Source: Clostridia bacterium (lineage in GTDB: Bacteria; Bacillota_A; Clostridia; TANB77; CAG-508). Taken from it: a stretch of 6,809 nucleotides of DNA. Location of the stretch: NCBI GenBank assembly GCA_017621295.1, contig JAGATI010000015.1, positions 1 through 6,809 on the forward strand. Direction: 5' to 3'. The first letter of the stretch is position 1. Each line of letters opens with the position of its first letter. The notes beneath the pieces are model-generated. The model worked only from the letters and a program-made list of their open reading frames with translations. It was not told where the DNA came from and made no database searches. The position numbers and the translations under genes were made by a program. Below are positions 1 to 6,126 of this stretch, one piece after another.

Positions 1-2592
1 AGTAATAAAAAAAATAAAAGTATAAATAAACAAAAAAATGCAAATAGTAAAAAAAATAGTAAAGCTAAAATAGTAAAGAAAATTATTATAATATTAATAT
101 TAATTTTTATACTAATTTGTTTAATTGGAGCAGGAATTTTTGCAGGAATATTTTTTAGTGACAAATTTGCTATGTCTAAAGAAGATTTATTAATAAGCAA
201 TTCAAATACTTTCGTTTACGATAGTGAGGGGAATTTAATTAAAGAACTTCAAGGAGAAGAAAATAGAAAGATAATTACACTAAATGATATGCCAGCATAT
301 TTACCAAAAGCTTTTATTGCAATTGAAGACGAAAGATTTTATGAACATCATGGAGTAGATATAAAAAGATCTACAGCTGCAACTGTAACATATATATTTA
401 ATAAAGGAAGTTCTTCTTTTGGAGGAAGTACAATAACACAACAATTAATAAAAAATATTACCAATGAAAAAGAAGATGAAGGAAAAGCAGGTATTCAAAG
501 AAAAATAAGAGAAATGTCAAGAGCATATCAAATTGAGAAAATAATATCTAAAAGTCAAATATTAGAATTGTATTTAAATATTATTTATCTTGGAGGATAT
601 GGAAAAAATATTTGTGGTGTAGAAGTTGCATCAGAATATTATTTTGGAAAATCTGCAGATGAACTTTCTTTATCAGAAAGTGCATATTTAGCAGGAATAA
701 ATCATTCACCTAATAATTATAATCCATTTACAGAAACTGATAATACAGAAAAAATAAAGAAAAGAACTAAAACAGTTTTAGAAAAAATGAAAGAATTAGG
801 AATGATAAGTAATGAAGATTTTAATAAAGCAATTAGTGAAGTAGATGTAGGATTACAGTTTAAACAAGGAAATCTATCTAGTGGAACAGTTATGTCATAT
901 CATTTATCAGCTGCTATTGAAGAAGTTGTAAATCAAATGGTAAAAGAAAAGGGAATGTCTTATGAATATGCCAAGAGCCGTTTATATGGTGGAGGATATA
1001 AACTATATACTACAGAGGTGCGTTCCATACAAAGCAGAATACAGGAAGAATATGTAAAAGATAAATATATATTAAAATCAAAGAAAAATGAGGGGCAACA
1101 TATTCAGTCTGCAATGGTTATTATAGATTATAAAACAGGAAATGTAGTAGGTTGCGTTGGAGGTCTTGGTACAGATGTTAATGCTTTAGGGTTAAACAGA
1201 ATTTATAGTGCAAGACAACCAGGTTCATCAATAAAGCCAATAGCATCTATTGCACCAGCCTTAGAAAGTAAAATAATAACAGCAGGAACTGTATATGATG
1301 ATTCCAGAACAACATTTAATAATGGCAAATATGATCCACAAAATTCATCAGGTTATAGAGGTCTAATTACTGTAAGAAAAGCAATAGAAGTTTCTTCAAA
1401 TGTTGTAGAAGTAAAAATAATGTCCGAATTAGGTCCAGAAAATTCTATTAAATTTTTAAAGCAATTAGGACTTAATCATATAGATGAAGAAAGAGATAAT
1501 GGACTAGCCTTAGTTTTAGGTGGTATTACATATGGAGCAACACCTTTAGAAATGGCAGGAGCATATGCTACTATTGCAAATGGGGGAGAATACATTACAC
1601 CTACATTTTATAGTAAATTAGTAGATTCACAAGGAAAAACTGTACTAGAACCAAAACAAGAAAAGAGAAGAGTAATGTCTGAAGGTACTGCATATATTAC
1701 AAAAAGCATATTAAAATCACCTGTTACTGGTCCAAATGGAACAGCAGGTGTATGTAAAATATCTGGAATGGATGTAGGAGCAAAAACTGGAACAACAGAT
1801 GATAATTACGACAGGTGGCTATGTGGTATAACACCATATTATGCAGCAGCTACTTGGTTTGGATTTGATACAAAGGAATACATAAATTATAGTGGAAATC
1901 CTTCAGCTAAGATTTGGGCAGCTGTTATGCAAGATATCCACAAAGATTTACCTAAAAAGACATTTGAAAAACCAAGTAATATTGTAACTGCAAGAATTTG
2001 TAAAGACTCTGGAATGTCTGCAACAGGTTCATGTACAAATACATATACAGAAGAATTTGTTTCAGGAACTGTACCTTCAGCATGTAAAGGACATTCGAAA
2101 ATTAAAGTATGTAAAGAAACAGGAAAATTAGCAAATGAATTTTGTACAAATGTAGAAGAAAGAAGTGGTTTGCAACCACCAGAAAAAGAGAAAAATGCAA
2201 CTTGGAAAACAAGCGCAGGAAGTAAATATAGTACAATAAAGGATGTATGTGACGTACATAAGAAACCAGAAGTTGATACTAATGTAATAAACAATGTAAC
2301 AAATAATTTACAAAATAATACTCCAGTAATAAATGAACCAGAAGAAGTAAAGAAAGTGAAAGTTCCAAATGTTGTAGGAAAAACGGAAAGCGAAGCAAGG
2401 TCAATATTGCTTGCTGCTAAATTAAGATGTAAAATAGGAGAGCCAAAAGAAGATAAACTGAAAGAAAATGGAGTTGTATTAAAACAAAGTAGAAAAGCTG
2501 GAGAAGAAGTAAAAGAAGACACGATAGTTACAATAACAATTAATAAAAAATCTAATGATAATGAAAATAATATAGTAAAACCAAATGAATAA
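1..2592 (+). CDS. Class A penicillin-binding protein (PBP1A type) with C-terminal PASTA domain, 5' partial
   Basis: Bifunctional peptidoglycan synthase: a GT51 glycosyltransferase polymerises lipid II and a transpeptidase cross-links the peptides, on the outer face of the membrane. The frame is open from base 1 (863 residues visible; numbering from base 1), so the true start is upstream; the ATG at 172 lies beyond the anchor and is not the start. Residues 1-27 are a Lys/Asn-rich cytoplasmic tail and 28-52 one membrane anchor. GT51 motifs: EDERFYEHHG (catalytic E109), GGSTITQQ (141-148), RKIRE (167-171, second Glu E171), then an ELYLNIIYLGG block. Transpeptidase motifs: SSIK (S409 nucleophile, K412), SSN (465-467), KTGT (595-598). 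A Cys-rich linker (667-753) carries two C-x10-C...C-x2-H units, followed by an Asn-rich spacer and a PASTA domain (about 786-849, opening VKVPNVVGKT). All catalytic motifs are intact. Stop TAA at 2590-2592. pbpA or ponA would be plausible names, but the exact ortholog is not settled. Confidence 0.96.
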   Translation, partial: SNKKNKSINKQKNANSKKNSKAKIVKKIIIILILIFILICLIGAGIFAGIFFSDKFAMSKEDLLISNSNTFVYDSEGNLIKELQGEENRKIITLNDMPAYLPKAFIAIEDERFYEHHGVDIKRSTAATVTYIFNKGSSSFGGSTITQQLIKNITNEKEDEGKAGIQRKIREMSRAYQIEKIISKSQILELYLNIIYLGGYGKNICGVEVASEYYFGKSADELSLSESAYLAGINHSPNNYNPFTETDNTEKIKKRTKTVLEKMKELGMISNEDFNKAISEVDVGLQFKQGNLSSGTVMSYHLSAAIEEVVNQMVKEKGMSYEYAKSRLYGGGYKLYTTEVRSIQSRIQEEYVKDKYILKSKKNEGQHIQSAMVIIDYKTGNVVGCVGGLGTDVNALGLNRIYSARQPGSSIKPIASIAPALESKIITAGTVYDDSRTTFNNGKYDPQNSSGYRGLITVRKAIEVSSNVVEVKIMSELGPENSIKFLKQLGLNHIDEERDNGLALVLGGITYGATPLEMAGAYATIANGGEYITPTFYSKLVDSQGKTVLEPKQEKRRVMSEGTAYITKSILKSPVTGPNGTAGVCKISGMDVGAKTGTTDDNYDRWLCGITPYYAAATWFGFDTKEYINYSGNPSAKIWAAVMQDIHKDLPKKTFEKPSNIVTARICKDSGMSATGSCTNTYTEEFVSGTVPSACKGHSKIKVCKETGKLANEFCTNVEERSGLQPPEKEKNATWKTSAGSKYSTIKDVCDVHKKPEVDTNVINNVTNNLQNNTPVINEPEEVKKVKVPNVVGKTESEARSILLAAKLRCKIGEPKEDKLKENGVVLKQSRKAGEEVKEDTIVTITINKKSNDNENNIVKPNE

Positions 2593-2601
2593 TAAATTTA
2601 A

Positions 2602-2642
2602 TGTTTTATAGGAAATTGTATTATACAATTTCCTATAAAACA
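2602..2642. repeat. Perfect 19-bp inverted repeat downstream of the PBP gene
   Basis: The arms at 2602-2620 and 2624-2642 are exact reverse complements separated by TTA, so the transcript could form a long hairpin starting nine bases after the PBP stop codon. Only about four pairs of each arm are G-C. The position suits a transcription terminator, but the bases after the 3' arm are purine-rich (AAGAAAAAAGGG) rather than a T run, and the other strand also lacks a clear T run. It may instead be an unconventional terminator, an mRNA 3'-end stabiliser, or one copy of a dispersed palindromic repeat. Confidence 0.75.
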
Positions 2643-2660
2643 AGAAAAAAGGGTTATACT
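2630..2660 (+). promoter_or_regulatory. Weak candidate promoter for the DUF1189-ftsH pair
   Basis: A TATACT hexamer at 2655-2660 is close to the -10 consensus and lies about 40 bases before the DUF1189 start. The best upstream partner is TTCCTA at 2630-2635 with a 19-base spacer, a poor -35 that also lies in the 3' arm of the inverted repeat. The -10 match is good and the -35 is not, so this is tentative. If real, it would transcribe the DUF1189 gene and ftsH together. Confidence 0.3.
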
Positions 2661-2700
2661 AAAAATTAAGACTCACAAAACAAGAAGGGAGCCTCCAATA

Positions 2701-3750
2701 ATGAAAGACAAGGAGAATAATTCATTTTTAAAAGAATTATTTAAAAGTATAAAAGACTTTGATAAATACCAAGATTTTGCTATACAGAAAGTTAGCAAAG
2801 AAATTATATATGCATTAAAATTAATAGCTGTTTTTACATTTATTATATCATTAGCATTTACATTAAAAATACACATAGAAAAGAATAAACTAGTAAAATA
2901 TTTTGATGAGAATATATCAAATATAGAATTTGAAAACGGTAAATTATCAGTTAATAATGATGAAAAAATATTAATAAAAGATGTTGTAGTAGAAAATACA
3001 GCTATATTTATTGAAACTAAAGAATTAAGCGAAGAAGAAATAAGAAAATATGAAGAAGATATAAATGAGTATAGTACTGGAATTATATTACTTAAAGATA
3101 AAATGATATTAAAAACAGAACTTGGTACTGGATATACTAACTTATTATATAGTGATATTGTAAAAGAATATGATATAATGAATTTTAACAAACAAGATTT
3201 GTTAAATGCTATGAATGGAAAAGAATTAATTACTTTTTATATAATGTTCTTTGGTATATTCTATTTTTATATGTTTATTATATATTTTATAACAATTTTA
3301 ATATATGCTATAATGCTTGCAATACTTGGACGTTTAACTTCAATATTATTACGAATACCAATGCAATATAAAGCAATATTTAATATGGCACTTCATGCAT
3401 TAACACTTCCAATTATACTTAATCTTATTTATATAGTTGTTAATTTATTTACTGGTTTTAATATTAAGTATTTTCAAGTTATGTACAGCACAATATCATA
3501 TATTTATATAGTAGCAGCGATATTAATGATAAAAACAGATTTTATAAAAAGAGGACAAGAACTTAGCAAAATAATTGAAGAACAACAAAAAATAAGAGAA
3601 GAATATAATGAAAATATAGAAAATGATAAAAATGAAGAAGATAGTCTAAATAAAGATAATGTAGATAAAAAAGAAAGTGATGAAATAAATAAAGATATTG
3701 ATTCTAAAGAAAATAAAGATGGCGGGGAGCCAGAAACAGGTGAGGCCTGA
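2701..3750 (+). CDS. DUF1189 family membrane protein
   Basis: A 349-residue integral membrane protein that fits the DUF1189 family by its opening (FLKELFKSIKDF... then a first membrane helix) and by its topology. That family includes Bacillus YvdJ/MalA, annotated as a maltodextrin-utilisation protein, but its biochemical role is not established and nothing here points to sugar use. Visible parts: a soluble N-terminus (1-37), TM1 (about 38-57), an extracytoplasmic domain of about 115 residues, a long hydrophobic block (about 175-210, one long or two short helices), further helices at about 226-250 and 263-278, and a charged Glu/Lys/Asn/Asp-rich low-complexity tail (283-349), presumably cytoplasmic. 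The start is set by AAGGGAG at 2685-2691, nine bases before ATG. The last nine codons and the stop are unusually GC-rich. ftsH starts 25 bases downstream, so the two are probably one operon and a link to membrane protein turnover is possible, though this is inference from position only. Confidence 0.85.
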   Translation: MKDKENNSFLKELFKSIKDFDKYQDFAIQKVSKEIIYALKLIAVFTFIISLAFTLKIHIEKNKLVKYFDENISNIEFENGKLSVNNDEKILIKDVVVENTAIFIETKELSEEEIRKYEEDINEYSTGIILLKDKMILKTELGTGYTNLLYSDIVKEYDIMNFNKQDLLNAMNGKELITFYIMFFGIFYFYMFIIYFITILIYAIMLAILGRLTSILLRIPMQYKAIFNMALHALTLPIILNLIYIVVNLFTGFNIKYFQVMYSTISYIYIVAAILMIKTDFIKRGQELSKIIEEQQKIREEYNENIENDKNEEDSLNKDNVDKKESDEINKDIDSKENKDGGEPETGEA

Positions 3751-3775
3751 GCTTTGAAAGGAGAGTACCATATAT

Positions 3776-4603
3776 ATGAATTCTAAAAATAAAGATGAGA
3801 ATAATAAAAAACAAAAGTATTATATAATTTTAGGAACTGTTATTCTATTAATATTAGTAAGTATTTTAGGAATGTTTTTATATAATAATAAAGATAAAAA
3901 TAAAGAAAAAGAGATTGCTTATACAGAGCTAATTAAAGAAATAAATGATGGAAATATAGAAAAAATTGAAATGACAACAGGAAGTACAACTATAAAGGTT
4001 AAATTAAAAGACTTTGAAGAAGAAAAGACTGCACTTATCCCAAGTACTCAGCCTTTTATAGAGTTAATTCAAGAAAAAACAGAAAATGGTAATAATATAC
4101 AATTAATTCAGAAAAAACCAAATGCTTTAGTTAGTATTGGAAAGACACTATTTTCGTTGTTACCAACTATAATGTTAGTAGTTTTGTTTATACTAATATT
4201 TAAAATGCAAGGCTTAGGAGAAAAGGGTAAAGTTTATGATGCAGATACAAAGAATACTAAAATAAAATTTAAAGATGTAGCAGGGTTAGAAGAAGAAAAA
4301 CAAGAAATGATAGAAATAGTAGACTTTTTAAAACATCCTAAGAAATTCTATGAGATGGGAGCAAAAGTTCCAAGAGGCGTTCTATTATGTGGAAAACCAG
4401 GAACTGGAAAAACATTAATTGCAAAGGCTATAGCAGGTGAAGCTGGTGTACCATTTATATCAATGAGTGGTTCTGAATTTATTGAGATGTTTGCAGGACT
4501 AGGGGCATCAAGAGTAAGAAAATTATTTGAAAAAGCAAAAAAAATGGCACCATGTATAGTGTTTATAGATGAAATAGATGCGATTCGGATCAAGAAGAAC
4601 TAG
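3776..4603 (+). CDS. ftsH: FtsH N-terminal part: membrane anchor and first half of the AAA+ domain (275 aa)
   Basis: As read, this frame encodes 275 residues. Residues 1-14 are a Lys/Asn-rich cytoplasmic start, 15-36 TM1, 37-122 the small extracytoplasmic domain, and about 124-143 TM2. The AAA+ domain begins with the [14 protein letters not shown] block (165-178). Walker A is GKPGTGKT (206-213; K212 and T213 bind ATP phosphates; K207 replaces the usual second residue P). The substrate-gripping pore loop is [10 protein letters not shown], where F239-A240-G241 replaces the more usual F-V-G. Walker B is [10 protein letters not shown] (D265 and E266). The frame then reads RIKKN and stops at TAG 4601-4603, losing the arginine fingers and the whole protease domain. 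Translated alone, it would be a membrane-bound ATPase fragment without proteolytic activity and probably without ATP hydrolysis. Confidence 0.85.
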   Translation: MNSKNKDENNKKQKYYIILGTVILLILVSILGMFLYNNKDKNKEKEIAYTELIKEINDGNIEKIEMTTGSTTIKVKLKDFEEEKTALIPSTQPFIELIQEKTENGNNIQLIQKKPNALVSIGKTLFSLLPTIMLVVLFILIFKMQGLGEKGKVYDADTKNTKIKFKDVAGLEEEKQEMIEIVDFLKHPKKFYEMGAKVPRGVLLCGKPGTGKTLIAKAIAGEAGVPFISMSGSEFIEMFAGLGASRVRKLFEKAKKMAPCIVFIDEIDAIRIKKN

Positions 4604-5576
4604 TCAATCAGGAGCAGAAAGTGAAAATAATCAAACACTAAATCAATTATTAGTTGAGATGGATGGATTTGATACAGAAGAAACTATAATAGTACTAGCA
4701 GCAACTAACCGTCCTGAAATGTTAGATAGTGCATTATTAAGACCAGGAAGATTTGATAGACAAATAACAATTGCACTTCCAGATTTAAAAGGTAGAGAAG
4801 AAATTCTGAAAATACATGCAAAAGAGAAAAAATTTGCATCAGATGTTAATTTAAAAAGTATCGCAGAAGATACAGCAGGATTTACAGGAGCAGAACTTGC
4901 AAATATTTTAAATGAAGCAGCTATAATTGCTACAATAAAAAATAGAGAGGCTATTACAAATGGTGATATAGAAGATGCTGTTAAGAAAGTTACTGTAGGA
5001 CTTGAAAAACATAGTAGAGTAATATCTGATAAGGATAAAAGACTTACAGCTTTCCATGAAGCAGGACATGCAATAGTTAGCAGTTATTTAGAAACACAAA
5101 AAGATATAAAAGAAGTTTCTATTATACCTAGAGGTGTAGCTGGCGGATATACAATGTATAAAACAAATGAAGATAAATTTTATATATCTAAAACAGAAAT
5201 GGAAGAAAAATTAATTGCATTACTTGGTGGACGTGCTGCTGAAAAATTAGCGTTAAATGATATATCTACAGGTGCAAGTAATGATATAGAAGTTGCAACT
5301 CAAATTGCAAAAGACATGGTAACTATATATGGTATGAGCGATGTAATTGGACCTATATCTATAAATACAGAAAAAGATCCATACGAGTTACAATTGTTGG
5401 GAGAGAAGTTTAGTGATAATATAGGAGCAGAAATAAAAATATTAGTAGATAATGCATATGTTAATGCTCAAACTATTTTAGCAAACCACATGGATAAATT
5501 AGAATTAGTTGCGAATGAATTATTAAGAAAAGAAGTAATATCAGCAGAAGAATTTGAAAGATTAATTGCTATGTAG
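4578..5576 (+). CDS. ftsH: FtsH C-terminal part: second region of homology and M41 zinc peptidase
   Basis: This is the +1-shifted continuation of ftsH. The homologous part begins at Gly 4587-4589 (GSRRT); the ATG at 4578 is only the first in-frame ATG and overlaps the Walker B codons, with no Shine-Dalgarno sequence before it, so independent translation is unlikely. In merged numbering (this frame's residue +267) it has [15 protein letters not shown] (284-298), sensor-1 N311 in ATNRP, the arginine fingers R322 and R325 of RPGRFD, the AAA+ lid ([18 protein letters not shown]), the zinc site H427-E428-A-G-H431, and the probable third ligand D503 in STGASND. The protein ends in EEFERLIAM with no long tail. 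All catalytic residues are kept, with no decay apart from the single frame break. Confidence 0.85.
   Translation: MRFGSRRTSQSGAESENNQTLNQLLVEMDGFDTEETIIVLAATNRPEMLDSALLRPGRFDRQITIALPDLKGREEILKIHAKEKKFASDVNLKSIAEDTAGFTGAELANILNEAAIIATIKNREAITNGDIEDAVKKVTVGLEKHSRVISDKDKRLTAFHEAGHAIVSSYLETQKDIKEVSIIPRGVAGGYTMYKTNEDKFYISKTEMEEKLIALLGGRAAEKLALNDISTGASNDIEVATQIAKDMVTIYGMSDVIGPISINTEKDPYELQLLGEKFSDNIGAEIKILVDNAYVNAQTILANHMDKLELVANELLRKEVISAEEFERLIAM
4584..4586 (+). other. Frameshift site in ftsH (one extra base)
   Basis: After the Walker B codons the text reads GAT GCG ATT CGG ATC. Dropping C4586 gives ATT GGA TCA, and dropping T4584 or T4585 gives ATC GGA TCA; both encode the expected Ile-Gly-Ser. 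C is the likelier extra base because ATC is used sparingly for Ile in this window. The site is not a long homopolymer; the 8-A run at 4537-4544 upstream reads correctly in frame. Confidence 0.85.
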
Positions 5577-5606
5577 TTATAATTTTTATATATAAATACA
5601 CAGGCT

Positions 5607-5650
5607 ACGGACTAATTTTATATCTGTTTTAAAAATGAACACGGACTAAT
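5607..5650. repeat. Directly repeated 10-mer ACGGACTAAT after ftsH
   Basis: ACGGACTAAT occurs at 5607-5616 and again at 5641-5650, start to start 34 bases, in the otherwise AT-rich gap between ftsH and the ileS promoter. The flanks differ (GGCT before the first copy, GAAC before the second). I see no gene in this gap and no clear intrinsic terminator for ftsH: only weak A/T palindromes. The repeat could be paired binding sites or a decayed duplication; no function is assigned. Confidence 0.6.
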
Positions 5651-5693
5651 AACATTAATATATTTATAAATTTAGTTTTATGGTTAAAAAATA

Positions 5694-5722
5694 TTGAAAT
5701 ATTAGAATAAATATGTTAATAT
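5694..5722 (+). promoter_or_regulatory. Probable sigma-A promoter of the ileS T-box transcript
   Basis: TTGAAA (5694-5699) matches five of six bases of the -35 consensus. Seventeen bases later TAATAT (5717-5722) is a fair -10, preceded by TG at 5714-5715, an extended -10. The predicted start near 5729 gives a leader of about 400 bases to the ileS ATG and lies shortly before the T-box stem I. An AATATT-GA-AATATT dyad (5690-5703) overlaps the -35, which may be chance in such AT-rich sequence. Confidence 0.65.
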
Positions 5723-5749
5723 ATAGCTATTAATTTGATAAATAAATAC

Positions 5750-5994
5750 GATAATAAAGGACAACACAAATAAAGTAAAACTAATAGAGAGCAAGAGACT
5801 AGGTGGAATTCTTGTAAGATAATAGATTATTTGTTATCACCTTTTAGTAATTTAATTGAAACTTATAGTAGATTAAATCGTAATCCTTGCGTTAAAAGGT
5901 CTTAAGAGAAAAAATTAAAATTTGTGATTTTTTAATATAGGTGGTACCGCGGAAACATTCGTCCTAAAAGCATGATTAGGACGAATGTTTTTTT
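5750..5994 (+). promoter_or_regulatory. T-box riboswitch (tRNA-Ile sensing) controlling ileS
   Basis: A cis-acting leader RNA that binds uncharged tRNA and prevents premature termination. Stem I base: AAAGG (5756-5760) pairs with CCTTT (5840-5844). Next helix: ACAAATAA (5766-5773) with TTATTTGT (5827-5834). Between the 3' strands lies ATC-A (5836-5839), the best specifier: an Ile codon followed by the usual purine. AGAGAG (5787-5792 region) and AGGTGGAA (5801-5808) fit the conserved distal part of stem I, closed by CAAGA/TCTTG. A stem III-like CCTT/AAGG hairpin spans 5885-5899. The T-box core GGTGGTACCGCGG (5940-5952) is nearly canonical; TAGG (5938-5941) can pair with CCTA (5963-5966) as antiterminator, leaving bulge TGGT (5942-5945) to pair with an ACCA tRNA end, as expected for tRNA-Ile with A73. 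An AUA at 5822-5824 is a less likely alternative specifier. The downstream ileS gene agrees with Ile specificity. Confidence 0.95.
5953..5994 (+). terminator. Intrinsic terminator of the ileS T-box
   Basis: AAACATTCGTCCTAA (5953-5967) and TTAGGACGAATGTTT (5976-5990) form a perfect 15-bp stem with an 8-base loop, and the T run extends through 5994 (seven T in a row from 5988). The 5' arm includes the CCTA needed for the antiterminator, so the two structures exclude each other: charged tRNA-Ile favours termination, uncharged tRNA favours read-through into ileS. Confidence 0.95.
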
Positions 5995-6071
5995 GCTTAA
6001 ATATTAATAAAATAAAAGCGTATTTATTAAAGATGTTATTAATTTAATTAATATAAAAATAAAATATTAAG

Positions 6072-6107
6072 ATAAATGAATATATCAAGAGATAATTATT
6101 CATTTAT
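6072..6107 (+). repeat. Hairpin immediately upstream of the ileS ribosome binding site
   Basis: ATAAATGAATA (6072-6082) is the exact reverse complement of TATTCATTTAT (6097-6107). Inside, TATC (6083-6086) and GATA (6091-6094) can extend the stem around an AAGA loop, with a 2-base bulge on the 3' side. The stem ends seven bases before AGGAG (6114-6118). It is entirely downstream of the T-box terminator, so it is not part of the classical riboswitch. It is AT-rich and lacks a T run, so it is not a terminator. It could stabilise the read-through mRNA or influence ribosome loading. Confidence 0.55.
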
Positions 6108-6126
6108 AAAGATAGGAGAGATTAGT

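Larger units (their letters stand above)
3776..5576 (+). pseudogene. ftsH: ftsH, ATP-dependent membrane zinc protease, interrupted by a frameshift
   Basis: FtsH is a hexameric membrane-anchored AAA+ protease that extracts and degrades misfolded membrane proteins and selected cytosolic regulators. Two overlapping frames together make the whole protein. The first runs as far as FIDEIDAI and then terminates; the second resumes with GSRRT and continues in register. Removing one base at 4584-4586 joins them into a 599-residue protein, within the usual FtsH size of roughly 600-650. Every expected domain is present: two membrane helices, AAA+ ATPase, second region of homology and M41 peptidase with HEAGH. 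The start ATG at 3776 has AAAGGAG at 3757-3763, a somewhat long 12-base spacer. No promoter or terminator separates it from the DUF1189 gene. Variants such as GKPGTGKT and the pore sequence MFAGLG look like those of a clostridial FtsH paralog group. Whether the break is real or an error cannot be decided from this sequence; both halves look conserved and undecayed. Confidence 0.88.

Noticed and set aside
172..174. ATG at 172 as the start of the penicillin-binding protein
   Set aside because: The same frame is open to base 1 and encodes a Lys-rich tail plus the membrane anchor expected for this family; starting at 172 would lose the anchor, and no ribosome binding site precedes it.
1887..2522. 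Minus-strand open frame of 211 codons
   Set aside because: It is antisense to the linker and PASTA region of the PBP gene, and its product is low-complexity Ser/Phe-rich with no recognisable domain.
2602..2642. Calling the palindrome a standard intrinsic terminator
   Set aside because: No T run follows the stem on either strand, so I list it as an inverted repeat.
2673..3191. Minus-strand open frame of 172 codons
   Set aside because: It mirrors the DUF1189 gene, is Ser/Ile/Asn-rich and has no family features; it is a by-product of AT-rich coding sequence.
4537..4544. Run of eight A in ftsH as the cause of the frameshift
   Set aside because: Codons after the run still give the expected [13 protein letters not shown], so the frame is correct until about 4583.
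4578..4580. ATG at 4578 as a genuine start of a separate protease gene
   Set aside because: No Shine-Dalgarno sequence precedes it and it falls inside the conserved Walker B region; the fragment is best read as the displaced second half of ftsH.
4348..4593. Minus-strand open frame of 81 codons
   Set aside because: It lies opposite the conserved FtsH ATPase segment and has no recognisable features.
5579..5600. A/T-rich dyad just after ftsH as a terminator
   Set aside because: The pairing is short and purely A/T with no stable stem, so it is not distinguishable from background.
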